Assembly: GCA_040880405.1 (NCBI GenBank)
Contig: JBBDIM010000110.1
Coordinates: 52,472-116,471, forward strand
Source of the DNA: JBBDIM01 sp040880405
GTDB taxonomy: Bacteria > Planctomycetota > Planctomycetia > Pirellulales > Pirellulaceae
Length of the DNA stretch: 64,000 bases
Direction: 5' to 3'
Below, piece by piece: positions 10,123-20,377 of this stretch. The translations under genes were made by a program, and so were the position numbers. The first letter of the stretch is position 1, and each line of letters begins with the position of its first letter. The notes under the pieces were generated by a model, which did not search any database, had not been told where the DNA came from, and saw only the letters and a program-made list of their open reading frames with translations.

Positions 10123-10695
10123 CTATCCGACCAGCGGAGCGCGGCCGATGATCGTGTATTTGGGCCCGGTGCGGTCGAGTGTGCTGGCATAAACCACCAC
10201 TTCATCGACCGGCACATCGCCCAGCGATTCGTTTTCCTGGGCCAAGCGAGACATCACCTCGACCAGCGAATCGGTCGGATATTGGATCCGTCCAAGGGTC
10301 AAATGGGGGTGAAATTGCTTGGTCCGGTCGGGCGGAAACCCGATGTCGGCCAGGCGGTTAGCCAGATCCCGCTGGAGGTCGCAAAAGGGAGAACTCCCCT
10401 GCCCCGCCCCGATCCAGGCAATCCGGGCCCGGGAAATCTCGGGAAAGGCACCACATCCCGCGAGTTCCAAGGTGAACGGAGAATGCCGCTCGGCCACGTC
10501 GATCGCGGCGCGGCTAATATCGACCAGATCCTCAGTGGTGACATCTCCCAGAAAATTGGTCGTCAGGTGCAGATTTTCCGACTCGACCAGGCGGATCTTG
10601 GCCCCGGTCTCCTCCAGTTTCCGCCCCACCCGCGTCGCCTTGCGGGCGATCCCGGCGGGAATCTCGACGGCCAAAAAACAACGCACGGCCCGCAT
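10123..10695 (-). CDS. thpR: RNA 2',3'-cyclic phosphodiesterase (LigT family)
   Basis: Member of the 2H phosphoesterase superfamily, which hydrolyses 2',3'-cyclic phosphate ends of RNA. Both catalytic HxTx motifs are present: HLTTNFLG near residue 43 and HLTLGRI near residue 131, at the spacing expected for the pseudo-twofold fold. The 190-residue length is typical. It begins with MRAVRCFLAVEIP, the common first strand of the family. It lies 52 bp behind the PfkB kinase gene on the same strand and may be co-transcribed with it. The physiological RNA substrate in bacteria is uncertain. Confidence 0.9.
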   Translation of the reverse strand: MRAVRCFLAVEIPAGIARKATRVGRKLEETGAKIRLVESENLHLTTNFLGDVTTEDLVDISRAAIDVAERHSPFTLELAGCGAFPEISRARIAWIGAGQGSSPFCDLQRDLANRLADIGFPPDRTKQFHPHLTLGRIQYPTDSLVEVMSRLAQENESLGDVPVDEVVVYASTLDRTGPKYTIIGRAPLVG

Positions 10696-10747
10696 GTGGG
10701 AATTTCCTGGGGGATTGAAGGAAGAACCGGATTCACCAAAGGGTGAG

Positions 10748-11650
10748 TTAAAACTCCAGCATTTGCCGGTATTGGGCCATCCGAGCGTCGATCTGCTCCC
10801 GCTCGATCTGCTTCATCCGGTCGAAGCTGAAGTCCTCGACATTGAAGCTGGCGACCACCGTACCGTAGGCCAAGGCTTCCTTGAGAGTCTTCGGTTCGAA
10901 GTTGTTTTTGTGGGCCAAGTAGCCCATCATCCCGCCGGCGAAGCTGTCTCCGGCCCCGGTCGGATCGACCACTTCGGGAGTCGGGAAGGCGGGCATCACG
11001 TAGATTTCGTTCTCAGAGAAGAACATCGCCCCATGCTCACCCTTTTTGAGCACCACGAACTTGGGTCCCATTTCCAAGACCTTCATGCCCGCCTTGACCA
11101 GGTTTTCTTCCTGGGTCAGCAGCTTGGCTTCGCTGTCGTTGAGAACTAAGCCATCGACGCGCCCAAGCAAGGTCATCAGTTGGTCATGCTCGATCTCGAT
11201 CCAAAGGTCCATCGTATCGGCGACCACTAGGCGAGGGCCGGTCATTTGGTTCAACACGTTGAGCTGCATTGTGGGGGAGCCGTTTGCCAGAAAGACAAAC
11301 GGACAGCGGCGATGCTGGTCCGATAACGTCGGATTAAAATCACCCAGCACGTTTAGATGAACTTCCAAGGTCTCTCGGTCGTTCATGTTCGGCTGGTACT
11401 TGCCTTTCCAGTGGAAGGTTTTTTGTCCGGCGACGATCTCGATCCCGGAGGTATCGATCCCCCGATCAGTCAGCATCGCGGTGTGCTCCGCCGGCCAGTC
11501 TTCACCCACGACACCCAGCATGCGGACCCCGGCGAAGTAGCTGGCGGCGTACGAGAAGTAGGTACACGACCCGCCAATCACCATCTCCCGGGTCTCGGTG
11601 GGGGTACAAACGGTGTCAAACGCGATCGATCCGACGACAAGTAGTGGCAT
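10748..11650 (-). CDS. PfkB-family carbohydrate/nucleoside kinase
   Basis: Ribokinase-like sugar or nucleoside kinase of 300 residues. It begins with the typical strand LLVVGSIAFDT, has the substrate-binding GGSCTYFSYAA segment near residue 26, and carries the anion-hole and catalytic-Asp motif DPTGAGDSFAGG near residue 235. The substrate cannot be deduced; the family includes ribokinase, adenosine kinase and fructokinase. The C-terminal extension with SFDRMKQIEREQID is helical and resembles adenosine-kinase-like planctomycete proteins. Followed closely by thpR. The plus-strand gene at 11819 is divergent, so the promoter region is shared. Confidence 0.9.
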   Translation of the reverse strand: MPLLVVGSIAFDTVCTPTETREMVIGGSCTYFSYAASYFAGVRMLGVVGEDWPAEHTAMLTDRGIDTSGIEIVAGQKTFHWKGKYQPNMNDRETLEVHLNVLGDFNPTLSDQHRRCPFVFLANGSPTMQLNVLNQMTGPRLVVADTMDLWIEIEHDQLMTLLGRVDGLVLNDSEAKLLTQEENLVKAGMKVLEMGPKFVVLKKGEHGAMFFSENEIYVMPAFPTPEVVDPTGAGDSFAGGMMGYLAHKNNFEPKTLKEALAYGTVVASFNVEDFSFDRMKQIEREQIDARMAQYRQMLEF

Positions 11651-11818
11651 TTACTGCGGTCCAGACTTATGTTGAAAGGTTGCTAGGGTGACCGGGCCGA
11701 TCGCTAGTCGCAGCGACGACCCTTCGCCAAGGAGGCGATTATCGGGAATTTGCCTCCCATTGCAAAGTGTGGCCCCCGCCGCACCCCCTCAATCAGGATG
11801 CTTTCCGGAGAATAACCG

Positions 11819-14800
11819 TTGATTTCAACCAAACACTGGACCACCTGGCGGGGAGATCGTCTCGCGGCGGCGATGATGATTTGGCTCGCCTGCTGCGTGA
11901 GCTTCTCGGCCGAGATCCCCAAGCGATTTGTCGCGTTGCTGGAAAACGGGGAGTTTGTCCAGGGAGACGTGCTGCGGAACTGGTATTCCGATAACGCCAT
12001 GCCGCAGCTCGCCGGACGCGATCTGCTTTCCGGGGGCAATCCGATGCTCTGGCTGATCGATACCACCGTGCCGGTCCCGTCGATCCCCAATTCGTTTGTC
12101 GAACTGGCCAACGGAGACCGCCTTCCAGGCGATGTTTTGGCCCACCATGGCGAGCGGATCGACCACTTGGTCGTTGTGCCGGAGCATTTCCAGGTCGCCT
12201 CCACCGCGATGCTCCAGCGATCTTCCAGCGCCGAGTTTCAGACCGATATCCGAGTCCTCCGCGAGTTCGTGCGGAAGATTGTCTGGCAACGGCAACCGCA
12301 CCTAGTCGATCGGTACCTGCCTGGTACGTTGATCTACCGCAATGGGCGGCAACTCCGCTATCGCGGGATTCGCTACGCCGGGTCGTCGGTTCAGATCTTA
12401 ACCGACGAGGGACGGCAATCGGTCTCGTTCGGGGAGATCGCCGAATTGCATCTCCCAGCAACCGATCCGTGGGAACTGTATGCCAAAGAGTTGGCCTTGC
12501 TGTTCGCGGGGGATCCATTCGGCGATCCGGCTCGAGGACGCTTAGTGCAGTGGGATACGCGAGACGGGGTGATCGCAACGACCGCTTTGGGCCGGATGGA
12601 CGCCGACTCCCGGGGCAACAACAACGAATCGGATCGCTGGCTGCATGGGATCCAACCCGCTTGGTCGCTTGATACCTTGTGGTTGGCAAGTCAACAATCG
12701 TGGCAACGCAGGTCATGGCGAATCGACCAGTTTCCGCTCACGCGACTGGTTCCGGAGGAGGATCGCAGCGGGGCTTACTTTTCGCATCAGGGATTCTCGG
12801 CCCGGGTAAATCGGAATGTCTTGGGGCGCGAGGCTCGCGACCACGAGCGTCCGATCGGCTGGAACTATGGGGTGATGGCCCCCAGTCGATTGTCATTTCC
12901 CGTGGGGCCTTTCGCCAACGGGCTGGAGACCCAAGTCGCCCTGGATCATGCGGCCGGAGGAGGTGGTTGTGTCCGGGCGCTGGTTCGCTTATCGAATCAG
13001 AGCAATCCGCTTTATCGTAGCGAACCATTGGTCGGTTCGAAGAACGAAGTTCTCCAAGTGGGTAAGCTCACATGGGACCGAAACAAGGTCGCCGCCGATA
13101 CGAGTTTGATCCTGGAAGTCGATCCGACCCATGACGATCGCCCAGAGGGTGCCGATCCGTATGATATCCGCGACCTGACCAACTGGATCCAGCCCCGTCT
13201 GTTGCTTGATCGCGAATCGCTGGAGAAACGAGTCCGCGAGTTGACCCCCGAGTTGATGCTCGCCTGGCAGGGCTGGCGGCTAGAGCTTCCAGAGGACCAA
13301 AAGCCAAGTGACCAGAAAGTCATTCAATACTTCAACACGCCACGTCGGGTTGACTACGAATCGGGAAGTTGGCGAACCGCGGTTGTCGCCGTGGAACAGC
13401 CGTTCCGACTGACCAAGACATGGCGCGTCACGCCTGAGACGCAGGTCGTGGAAATCGCCACCGCCAAATTCGGAGACTTTGGCAAGGAGCCCAAAATCGA
13501 GGTTCACGTCGATGGTTTTCCGTTGCTGACGGAGGTGGTAGAAACCAACAACCGGCACGATCGGGGCGGTTCTCCCTTGATCGCCTCGCTCCATCACTAC
13601 CTGGGGCAAGAGGTGGAGGTCTCGATCATTCAGCACCCCAGCAACCCCAAGGCTCCGATCGATTGGCGGGCGATCCGCATTTCGGAAAGCCCGCGGAATC
13701 TGGTCACGGTGCTGGAGGATCCGAGCAACGAGGATGTCCAACGGATTGTTAGCGAGAGCGAACTCGAGGAGAGTCAGGTCACACGGCTCGATGGGCATCG
13801 GCTTGTGAATCGACCGGCGATTCAGACCGAACCGGAGCACTGGGTCCGCTTGGCCACTTTCGATCCCCCTTTAGAGATCCGAGAACGTCCGCACCCCGAC
13901 CAGCTAAAGGTCCTTCGCTTCGCGTTCAAGAAGCTGGGGGACAAGGCGGAAGGGATGGTCGCGATTCGGATCGTTCACTTGGACGATCAGGAAAGGCCAG
14001 CCGTTATGACCATCGGCCCCGGCAAACCGCCGGTGGAAAAAGCGAACCAGATTGATCGGGGGCGGCTCAAGAAAGAGTGGCGGGTGGTGACGCGAGATCT
14101 GGCGCAGGAATTCAAGGATATCGACGTCGTGGGGATCGAGGTTTGGTCGTCCGGCGAAGGTGCCCAGTGGGACTACTTCTACTTGGCTCGCGGCTACTCC
14201 GATCTAGAGCGAATCACCGCCCCGTCGCCCGATCGAACCAACTGGGACAACTGGCAGGAAAGGGCGGAGCACTTACACCCTCGGCTCACGAAGTCCCTGC
14301 TCCGCGTCAAAGCGGGCCATACGTCGGACATCCCGGCGATTTTGGTTGATCGGGGGAAACGCGTTTTGGCGTTGGCCGCGGTCGACCCAATCAAGCGGGG
14401 CGATAAGATTGAAGTAACCGGACATAATCAGGAAAAAGTCCAAGCCGAAGTCCGGGGGATCGACACCACCACCGGACTCGCCTTGGCCCAGGTCGAGGAG
14501 ACGGATGAGGCCAAGGAGACGTTATCCAAGTGGGAATCGCTGGATCTGACCGGGCGATCCGAATTTGAACGCCAGCAGGTAGTGCTGTTGGTTCAAGGAG
14601 ACCCGGACGCGCCGGACGTCGATCAACCGGAGAACCCGCAGGGTGACGAAAAGCCTCCGTTCGAGATGCCGAGCACCTGGGATACCGTTCGCCTTGAGGT
14701 GGGGACACCGACCCGCAAGTTAATCAGTAAACCCGCTTACGAGGTTCAGCCTGGGGCGATCGCAATCGATCAGCACCATCAGGTGGTCGGGATCGTGGTC

Positions 14801-14899
14801 GAGTTGGTTGGTAACGGTTATCCGGTCCTTCAGTCGACCCACAACCTTCGCCAGCATTGGGACAAATTGCTGCGGGGTGAGGATCATAACGAGCCGTAA
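11819..14899 (+). CDS. Large secreted planctomycete protein with C-terminal trypsin-like remnant
   Basis: A 1,026-residue protein I cannot assign to a named family. The TTG start at 11819 is preceded by GGAG at 7 nt and gives a basic N-region before a hydrophobic core ([13 protein letters not shown]), a good signal peptide; the internal ATG at 11873 would leave no charged region. The first part repeats the theme [16 protein letters not shown] / [15 protein letters not shown], as in planctomycete proteins handling LamG-type modules. The middle resembles carbohydrate-binding jelly-roll segments. Around residues 830-1015, [14 protein letters not shown] resembles the catalytic-Asp region of HtrA-like proteases, but no convincing His and Ser are seen, so activity is doubtful. 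Likely periplasmic or surface protein. Confidence 0.8.
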   Translation: MISTKHWTTWRGDRLAAAMMIWLACCVSFSAEIPKRFVALLENGEFVQGDVLRNWYSDNAMPQLAGRDLLSGGNPMLWLIDTTVPVPSIPNSFVELANGDRLPGDVLAHHGERIDHLVVVPEHFQVASTAMLQRSSSAEFQTDIRVLREFVRKIVWQRQPHLVDRYLPGTLIYRNGRQLRYRGIRYAGSSVQILTDEGRQSVSFGEIAELHLPATDPWELYAKELALLFAGDPFGDPARGRLVQWDTRDGVIATTALGRMDADSRGNNNESDRWLHGIQPAWSLDTLWLASQQSWQRRSWRIDQFPLTRLVPEEDRSGAYFSHQGFSARVNRNVLGREARDHERPIGWNYGVMAPSRLSFPVGPFANGLETQVALDHAAGGGGCVRALVRLSNQSNPLYRSEPLVGSKNEVLQVGKLTWDRNKVAADTSLILEVDPTHDDRPEGADPYDIRDLTNWIQPRLLLDRESLEKRVRELTPELMLAWQGWRLELPEDQKPSDQKVIQYFNTPRRVDYESGSWRTAVVAVEQPFRLTKTWRVTPETQVVEIATAKFGDFGKEPKIEVHVDGFPLLTEVVETNNRHDRGGSPLIASLHHYLGQEVEVSIIQHPSNPKAPIDWRAIRISESPRNLVTVLEDPSNEDVQRIVSESELEESQVTRLDGHRLVNRPAIQTEPEHWVRLATFDPPLEIRERPHPDQLKVLRFAFKKLGDKAEGMVAIRIVHLDDQERPAVMTIGPGKPPVEKANQIDRGRLKKEWRVVTRDLAQEFKDIDVVGIEVWSSGEGAQWDYFYLARGYSDLERITAPSPDRTNWDNWQERAEHLHPRLTKSLLRVKAGHTSDIPAILVDRGKRVLALAAVDPIKRGDKIEVTGHNQEKVQAEVRGIDTTTGLALAQVEETDEAKETLSKWESLDLTGRSEFERQQVVLLVQGDPDAPDVDQPENPQGDEKPPFEMPSTWDTVRLEVGTPTRKLISKPAYEVQPGAIAIDQHHQVVGIVVELVGNGYPVLQSTHNLRQHWDKLLRGEDHNEP

Positions 14900-15050
14900 C
14901 AAGGTGAGGGGGGAATTTTGCCCTCGGAAATCGGGCAAATTCATTGGCCTTCGCTGCGCGGCGATTATGCTGGAAGGTGGCTCTTCGTCTTTCAAACGGG
15001 GACGAGAGCGTCTGAATTTCTCCCTTTTTCGAGAGCCCACAGCCATCAAG

Positions 15051-15938
15051 ATGCCACGTCGCGCCGGATTTACCTTGGTGGAACTGTTGGTGGTGATCGC
15101 CATCATCGGGGCCTTGGTTGCGCTGCTGTTGCCGGCGGTGCAGCAGGCCCGCGAGGCGGCCCGGCGGATGCAATGCACCAATCACCTGAAACAGGTGACC
15201 CTCGCCCTGCACAACTACGAGGGGACCTTTCAGGTTTACCCGCCTGGCCGAATGGGCTGCGATGGTGACTGTGCCCCGGAATACGGGCCCAGCAGCAGCG
15301 CCCTGTTGATGCTGCTCCCCTTTCTAGAACAGGGGAGTCTTTACGATCAATGCGGCGAGTATGGATTTGGGCCGGACAACAGCTTCCCGGACCTCATGCC
15401 GGAATCGATTTTGAACACCCGACCCTCCACGTTTGTCTGTCCAAGCGACACCTCCGAGCCGTTTTATCTATTGGATAATAAACGCTGGGCGACCACCTCG
15501 TACGCAATGGTCAGTGGCCATTTCGGGCCGTCCCAAGGGGCCGGCGCCCGTGCCAAGTGGGACAACAGCGGGATGTTCGTCTACCGCGATTCCAAACGGC
15601 AGGCGGATGCGAGAGATGGCCTTTCCAACGTCTTGTTTACCGGAGAGGTGATCGACAGCCACGCGATCAACCACATCAATCGCTGGATCGTGGGTACGCG
15701 GCATCTTGATACCCTCCGCAGCACCGAGAACCCGATCAACCAAAAACCGGGGACAGGCCTTTTCACGTTCGCCCCCCACGGCGAACATTACAACGGGGCC
15801 TTCGGCAGCCGCCACCCCGGCGGGGCGAATTTTGGAATCGGGGATGGTTCCGTTCGATTTCTGGCCGAGACGATTGACCTGGATCTCTATCGCCTGCTCG
15901 GCCAGCGCAATTCCGGGCTACCGAAGGCTTGGCCGTAA
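15051..15938 (+). CDS. DUF1559 prepilin-type protein with H-X9-DG motif
   Basis: Planctomycete pseudopilin-like protein. It begins [19 protein letters not shown], a class III prepilin leader (cleavage between G and F) followed by one long membrane helix. The C-terminus carries the diagnostic H-X9-DG pattern ([17 protein letters not shown]). The family is hugely expanded in planctomycetes and is presumed to be processed by a prepilin peptidase and assembled in the envelope. I used ATG 15051 because the leader begins right there; an upstream extension of the frame overlaps the preceding gene and lacks leader character. The 295 residues fit the family. Tandem with the secreted 1,026-residue protein. 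Confidence 0.93.
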   Translation: MPRRAGFTLVELLVVIAIIGALVALLLPAVQQAREAARRMQCTNHLKQVTLALHNYEGTFQVYPPGRMGCDGDCAPEYGPSSSALLMLLPFLEQGSLYDQCGEYGFGPDNSFPDLMPESILNTRPSTFVCPSDTSEPFYLLDNKRWATTSYAMVSGHFGPSQGAGARAKWDNSGMFVYRDSKRQADARDGLSNVLFTGEVIDSHAINHINRWIVGTRHLDTLRSTENPINQKPGTGLFTFAPHGEHYNGAFGSRHPGGANFGIGDGSVRFLAETIDLDLYRLLGQRNSGLPKAWP

Positions 15939-16339
15939 CCGAGGAGTCTCGCTTACGTGACCTGTTCTGCAACGCGGATTCGCCTCCATACTCCCAACCA
16001 TTGAAAGAGGCGATCGATATCGAACGCCGGGGAACGCGCGACTATTTATCCGCGACTTGTCGGCCAAGCGCTGCCTAACTGGACGGAGGCGTTATAATCG
16101 AAACGTGGGGACCACCGGAGGTTCTCTACTTCCCCGCGGCCCGAGCGCCAGGCGGAACGCCGCTGGTCGCGCAATCCCGACCAGCGACGGTTGCTCGGGT
16201 CGGGGGCGATTTTTCGAATGTTACGCATACCAAGTAAACTCGGCGGCGACAGGCACGCCATCGAGCCTTACTGCCTTTCTTTTCATCCTGTTATGGCAAC
16301 ATGACACCCTGTCAACACCGCCGAACACCTGGGGGATTC
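15939..16339. other. Non-coding stretch upstream of a dispersed repeat
   Basis: About 400 bp without convincing coding sequence. An open frame across 16057-16413 runs into the repeat and has no protein character. Confidence 0.5.
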
Positions 16340-16423
16340 TAAGAACCTCTAACCAAACCTGGCTTATCGGCCTGATTCCCTTGGGGAAATCGCTGATGAC
16401 GGGGTTAGGTTAGGCGCACTAAA
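16340..16423 (+). repeat. 84-bp dispersed hairpin repeat, copy 1
   Basis: Runs from TAAGAACCTCTAAC to GCGCACTAA with an internal hairpin GATTCCC...GGGGAAATC. The reverse complement of 48260-48343 aligns over the full 84 bp with high identity (for example ATCGGCCTGATT, GGGGAAATCGC, TAGGCGCACTAA), so this is one family in two orientations. It lies just upstream of the next coding region and may be transcribed as its leader. Confidence 0.85.
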
Positions 16424-16443
16424 AGTGCCCCATTGCCCCGAAT

Positions 16444-17250
16444 ATGCCTCCGATGACTAATTCGAGCCCCGACGAAAATCCGCCTCACCTCCGACTCACC
16501 GAGTTCGACTCGTCGAATCGCCCCGCTACCGCGCCACGGCAACTTGCTGGCTTCGCCGGACTATTGGCCGTAATGCTGGTGGTGGCATGTTTACCGATCG
16601 CCCTGGTGCCGGAAGCCGCCGCCGGCCGCGTGGCGGCCTACGCCTGGGGCGTGGGCATCGTTTTGGGCCTCGACCTTCTTCTGGTGATCGGACTCTTGTT
16701 CTGGCGGACAATCCAATTCGGCTGGCTTGGTGAGTACCGGTTCACTGTCGAGGCGTACGAGGGGAGCCTTCCTCGGAACATGGTCCTGGGTGGCGGGATG
16801 CACCTGATGGGGCTGATGCTCCTCTGGGTTCCACTGTTCAATGCGGAGATGCCCGCGCCGTTTGAGGGAGATCTGGGACCAATGATCCCCTTCATGGTCT
16901 TGGCCGGGATGACCGCCCTGGCCGCCGCACCTTGGATCTTGCAGTTCGCGCTGGGAATCTGCTCCAACACCCTGGAATGCCACAAGGAAGGGATGCTGAT
17001 CGGAGCGTTGTTTCCCTGCCGCTGGTCAAAGATTTCCAGCTACTCGCTGTGGGAAGATGATTGCTCGATGGTCACCTTCCAGCTCAAGCGACGCGGGCCG
17101 CTCGAGGTGTTCATGTCGACCGACGACCGGGCCCAACTGGTGCGGCAATTAGAGCAAGTCGTCGGACCTCCCACCTCGATCGGAGGCCGCCCCCTGGAAC
17201 CAGACCAAGACAACGGCCCCAAGGCGGACACGTTCTCGATCTTCCGCTGA
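16444..17250 (+). CDS. Integral membrane protein of unknown function
   Basis: 268 residues. Four predicted membrane helices lie between residues about 34 and 185 in two pairs (FAGLLAVMLVVACLPIALV, GVGIVLGLDLLLVIGLLFW, then two around GGGMHLMGLMLLWVPLF and MIPFMVLAGMTALAAAPWI). A C-terminal cytosolic domain of about 80 residues follows, including CRWSKISSYSLWEDD and QLKRRGPLEVFMSTDDRAQL. That tail resembles the PH-like domains found at the ends of small bacterial membrane proteins. No family could be named with certainty. It ends one base before the convergent rlmI-like gene. Confidence 0.78.
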   Translation: MPPMTNSSPDENPPHLRLTEFDSSNRPATAPRQLAGFAGLLAVMLVVACLPIALVPEAAAGRVAAYAWGVGIVLGLDLLLVIGLLFWRTIQFGWLGEYRFTVEAYEGSLPRNMVLGGGMHLMGLMLLWVPLFNAEMPAPFEGDLGPMIPFMVLAGMTALAAAPWILQFALGICSNTLECHKEGMLIGALFPCRWSKISSYSLWEDDCSMVTFQLKRRGPLEVFMSTDDRAQLVRQLEQVVGPPTSIGGRPLEPDQDNGPKADTFSIFR

Positions 17251-17251
17251 T

Positions 17252-18475
17252 TCACACCACCTGGCAGATAAAACACTTTAGGTAGTCGTTTTCCATGCAG
17301 GTCACTCCCACCGGATGATCAGGGGCGGCACCTCGGCTTTCGAGAATCCGGATATCCCGCCCTGTCTTTTGAGCCACCGCCAATAGCATCATCTGAAATT
17401 CCTCGCGGCTGACGTTGCCTGAGCAGCTACAAGTGACCAAAATTCCGCCCGGATTGAGAAGCTGCGCCGCGTGGCGGTTGATGTGGAAGTAGGCCTTCAG
17501 GGCCTCGTCGATATTCCGCTTGGTTTTGGTGAACTTGGGCGGATCGAGAATTACCGCGTCGTACCGCGCATCGGCATCGACCTGCTGCTTGAGATAATCG
17601 AAACAGTCGCTCTTCACATACTGGGCCAAGAGATTGTTCCGCGCGGCGTTGGAGCGGGCGGCCTCAATCGCAGGTCCACTACCATCGACCCCGAGCACAC
17701 TCTGGGCCTGTCCATGCCGCATGGCGTTCAGCCCGAATCCGCCGGAGTAGCAGAACATGTCGAGCACCCGGCGGCCATTCATGTACTTGGCGGCGGCCAG
17801 GCGGTTATCGCGCTGGTCGAGATAGAACCCGGTTTTCTGACCGACTTCCAACTGCACCTCGTATTCCAGATCGTTCTCACGTAGGATGATCGGCTCCGCG
17901 GGGAGTTCGCCATGGAGGACGCGAGGCTCGATCTGAATCCCCTCCGCCTTCACCATGCCCGCTTCGCCGCGAATCGAAATACTGCGGGGTTCAAGTTGTT
18001 GCTGGAGGATCTCGGCCAGCATCTCGGCGCGGTTTAGAATCGCGAGCGAGGTGACCTGCATCACCAAGTGTCCGGCGAAATACTCGACAATCAGGCCACT
18101 CAGCCCGTCCGCCTCGCTGTAGATCAAACGGCACCCACCATCTTCGGTGAACAGCCCCAGCTGTTTCCGTAGGTCGATCGCTCGGCTAATCCGCTCCGAC
18201 CAGAAGTTGCGATTTAAGGGCCGACTTTCGTCCCAGCTATAAAGCCGGACGCGCAAATGGCTTTGCGAATTCAAGAGACCATGGGCGATGAACCGACCGC
18301 GGTCGCTCAGCAGTTGGACTTCGTCGCCATCTTTCAAATGGGGCGCGACCGTATCGACCCCACCGGCGCGGACCCACGGATGCCGACCAAAAAAAGGTTG
18401 GGCCTTCCGCGGCTTGAGAACCACCGGCGAGGAAAAGTTCGCGGCACCATCGCCACTGTTTTGGAATTCCGACAT
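17252..18475 (-). CDS. 23S rRNA (cytosine-C5) methyltransferase, RlmI-like
   Basis: SAM-dependent methyltransferase with an N-terminal PUA domain (residues about 13-90, LKPRKAQPFFGRHPWVR) and a Rossmann-fold catalytic domain. Motifs visible are VLDMFCYSGGFGLNAM for SAM binding, ILDPPKFTKTK (motif IV) and TCSCSGNVS with the catalytic cysteine. This layout is that of RlmI/RlmO-type enzymes that make m5C in 23S rRNA. The frame extends to 18562 through the neighbouring inverted repeat, but family comparison supports ATG 18475 (MSEFQNSG), giving 407 residues. Convergent with the membrane protein gene, one base apart. Confidence 0.9.
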   Translation of the reverse strand: MSEFQNSGDGAANFSSPVVLKPRKAQPFFGRHPWVRAGGVDTVAPHLKDGDEVQLLSDRGRFIAHGLLNSQSHLRVRLYSWDESRPLNRNFWSERISRAIDLRKQLGLFTEDGGCRLIYSEADGLSGLIVEYFAGHLVMQVTSLAILNRAEMLAEILQQQLEPRSISIRGEAGMVKAEGIQIEPRVLHGELPAEPIILRENDLEYEVQLEVGQKTGFYLDQRDNRLAAAKYMNGRRVLDMFCYSGGFGLNAMRHGQAQSVLGVDGSGPAIEAARSNAARNNLLAQYVKSDCFDYLKQQVDADARYDAVILDPPKFTKTKRNIDEALKAYFHINRHAAQLLNPGGILVTCSCSGNVSREEFQMMLLAVAQKTGRDIRILESRGAAPDHPVGVTCMENDYLKCFICQVV

Positions 18476-18518
18476 GACCTGAGTTCGCTTCCGATGAATA
18501 ATGGGAGGACGGAGCGGA

Positions 18519-18603
18519 GTGAAAAAGGGGTCAGGACTCTTTTTAATCATCCGTAAACCCATGGTGAACGCTCACTTAAAAAGAGTCCTGACCCCTTTTT
18601 CAC
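18519..18603. repeat. Perfect 28-bp inverted repeat (REP/RAYT-like) with 29-bp loop
   Basis: Left arm 18519-18546 (GTGAAAAAGGGGTCAGGA..) and right arm 18576-18603 are exact reverse complements. The core GGGGTCAGGACTC resembles palindromic sequences associated with REP-associated tyrosine transposases in many bacteria. It sits between the start of the rlmI-like gene and the end of gltX. No transposase is in the window. Confidence 0.85.
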
Positions 18604-18635
18604 GGCCACCCCGGGATTGTGCTTATGTTATCACG

Positions 18636-20216
18636 TTATGCCGCGAATTGCTGATTGGCGAGCTTCAAGGTCCGCTCGATTCGGGCCAGGCAACTTTCTT
18701 TGCCGAGGATCGCCAGGCAGTCAAACATCCCCGGCCCGACGGTTTTGCCGGTCACCGCCAAGCGGGCGGAGTGGATGATGTCGCCGATTTTGATTTCCTG
18801 CTGGTTGACGAAATCGTGCATCAACTTGTCGAGCCCGGCGACCGTCCAGTCGTCGGTCGCGGCTAGACAGTCGCGGAACTTGGCCAAAATCTCGCGCGAC
18901 TCCGGCGACGCCAGGCGTTTTTGAAAACCCTTCTCGTCGTAGGTCATTTCGTCGTCCGCGACGAAGAAATAGTCGGCGTAGCTGATGATGTCGCCCGTTA
19001 CTTTCAATCGGTCGCCGCACGCCTCGACGATGGCCGTTAGTTTGGAGCCCATATCGCAAGGTGTCGGGTCGGACGGGATCCAACCCGCCTGCTGCAAGAA
19101 TGGCAGCATTTTGGCCACCTTCTGCTTGAGCGGCAGGTTTTGCATGTGCCGATCCTGGAAGGCCCACAGCTTTTTCGCGTCGAAGCTGGCTGGGGCCTTA
19201 GTCACCCGCTCTAGCGAGAAATTTTCGATCATCTGGGCCACAGTAAAATCTTCGGTCTTGTCGTCGAGCGACCAGCCCAGCAGCACCAAATAGTTGAGCA
19301 GGGCCTCCGGCAGATAACCAACCAGCTCGTAAAAATCGACGATCACCGGATTGAAGGTATCGGCGGTGGTGGCCAAACCCAATTGATCGGCGATCGCCTG
19401 ACCATGATCGTTGATCCGCTTGAATTCTGGGTTCTTGAGGTACTTTTCCAGCTTACGCTTGCTCAGTTTGTTTTTGCTGCCGGGCTCCGCTACGAACGGC
19501 AGGTGGGCGAATTTCGGCGGCTCGTACCCCAGCGACTGGGCAATGAAAATCTGCCGCGGGGTGTTAGAAAGGTGCTCTTCGGCCCGAATCACGTGGGTAA
19601 TTTCCAGTTCGGCGTCGTCCACCACACTGGCCAAGTGGTAGAGACACGAGCCGTCGCTCCGCTGGATCACGTGGTCGTTTTCCTTGGCCCATTCAAACTC
19701 GACCGAGCCGCGAACCAGGTCATCGAACTGGCATTTCCCTTCACGAGGCATCTTGAGCCGGACGACAAACGGCCGACCCTCGGCCTCGAATTTGGCTCGA
19801 TCTTCGGGGGTTTCGGCCATCCAGCGGCGGCTGTACTGGAAAGCGGTTTTGGCGGCCTGGGCGGCTTGTCGCTCCTCTTCCACCTCTTCCGCGGTGGCGT
19901 AATCGTAGTAGGCCAAGCCGCTGTCGATCAGCTTTTGGGCGGCTGCCTGGTGTTGCTCAACCCGTTGGCTTTGGAAATAAGGGGCATGCGGCCCACCCAC
20001 TTCCGGCCCTTCGTCCCAGTCGATCCCCAGCCATCGAAACCCATGCAAAATAGGCGCGAGGGCCTCTTCGACGTTCCGCTGCTGGTCCGTGTCATCGATC
20101 CGCAGGATGAATTGCCCGCCGTGCCGCCGGGCAAACAACCAGTTGAACAAGGCGGTGCGAACACCACCAATGTGCAGATATCCGGTCGGACTGGGTGCAA
20201 AACGCGTACGAACCAT
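18636..20216 (-). CDS. gltX: Glutamyl-tRNA synthetase
   Basis: Class I aminoacyl-tRNA synthetase charging tRNA-Glu (and possibly tRNA-Gln in organisms using the amidotransferase route). The HIGH-type signature is FAPSPTGYLHIGGVRTAL at the N-terminus, and the KMSKS-type motif is NKLSKRK near residue 255. The 526-residue length and C-terminal anticodon-binding helices fit the bacterial family. The start at 20216 gives MVRTRFAPSP, matching the conserved first strand. The downstream 28-bp inverted repeat may serve as a transcription end. Confidence 0.97.
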   Translation of the reverse strand: MVRTRFAPSPTGYLHIGGVRTALFNWLFARRHGGQFILRIDDTDQQRNVEEALAPILHGFRWLGIDWDEGPEVGGPHAPYFQSQRVEQHQAAAQKLIDSGLAYYDYATAEEVEEERQAAQAAKTAFQYSRRWMAETPEDRAKFEAEGRPFVVRLKMPREGKCQFDDLVRGSVEFEWAKENDHVIQRSDGSCLYHLASVVDDAELEITHVIRAEEHLSNTPRQIFIAQSLGYEPPKFAHLPFVAEPGSKNKLSKRKLEKYLKNPEFKRINDHGQAIADQLGLATTADTFNPVIVDFYELVGYLPEALLNYLVLLGWSLDDKTEDFTVAQMIENFSLERVTKAPASFDAKKLWAFQDRHMQNLPLKQKVAKMLPFLQQAGWIPSDPTPCDMGSKLTAIVEACGDRLKVTGDIISYADYFFVADDEMTYDEKGFQKRLASPESREILAKFRDCLAATDDWTVAGLDKLMHDFVNQQEIKIGDIIHSARLAVTGKTVGPGMFDCLAILGKESCLARIERTLKLANQQFAA

Positions 20217-20377
20217 CGGTCAATTTCATCCTCGCGCCGGAATTGGAAGGCGCGATCGTCAGACAGCAAACGGGAACCCCTCAGGCCGATTACCTACCAC
20301 CCAGATAAGCGGCAGCGACCACGGTGTAACCCGTCAGAATAGACGCTCAGTGCGCGCTTCGTCAAAGGGGTGCCCCG

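Noticed and set aside
16057..16413. 118-residue plus-strand frame
   Set aside because: Runs into the dispersed 84-bp repeat and has random-like composition.
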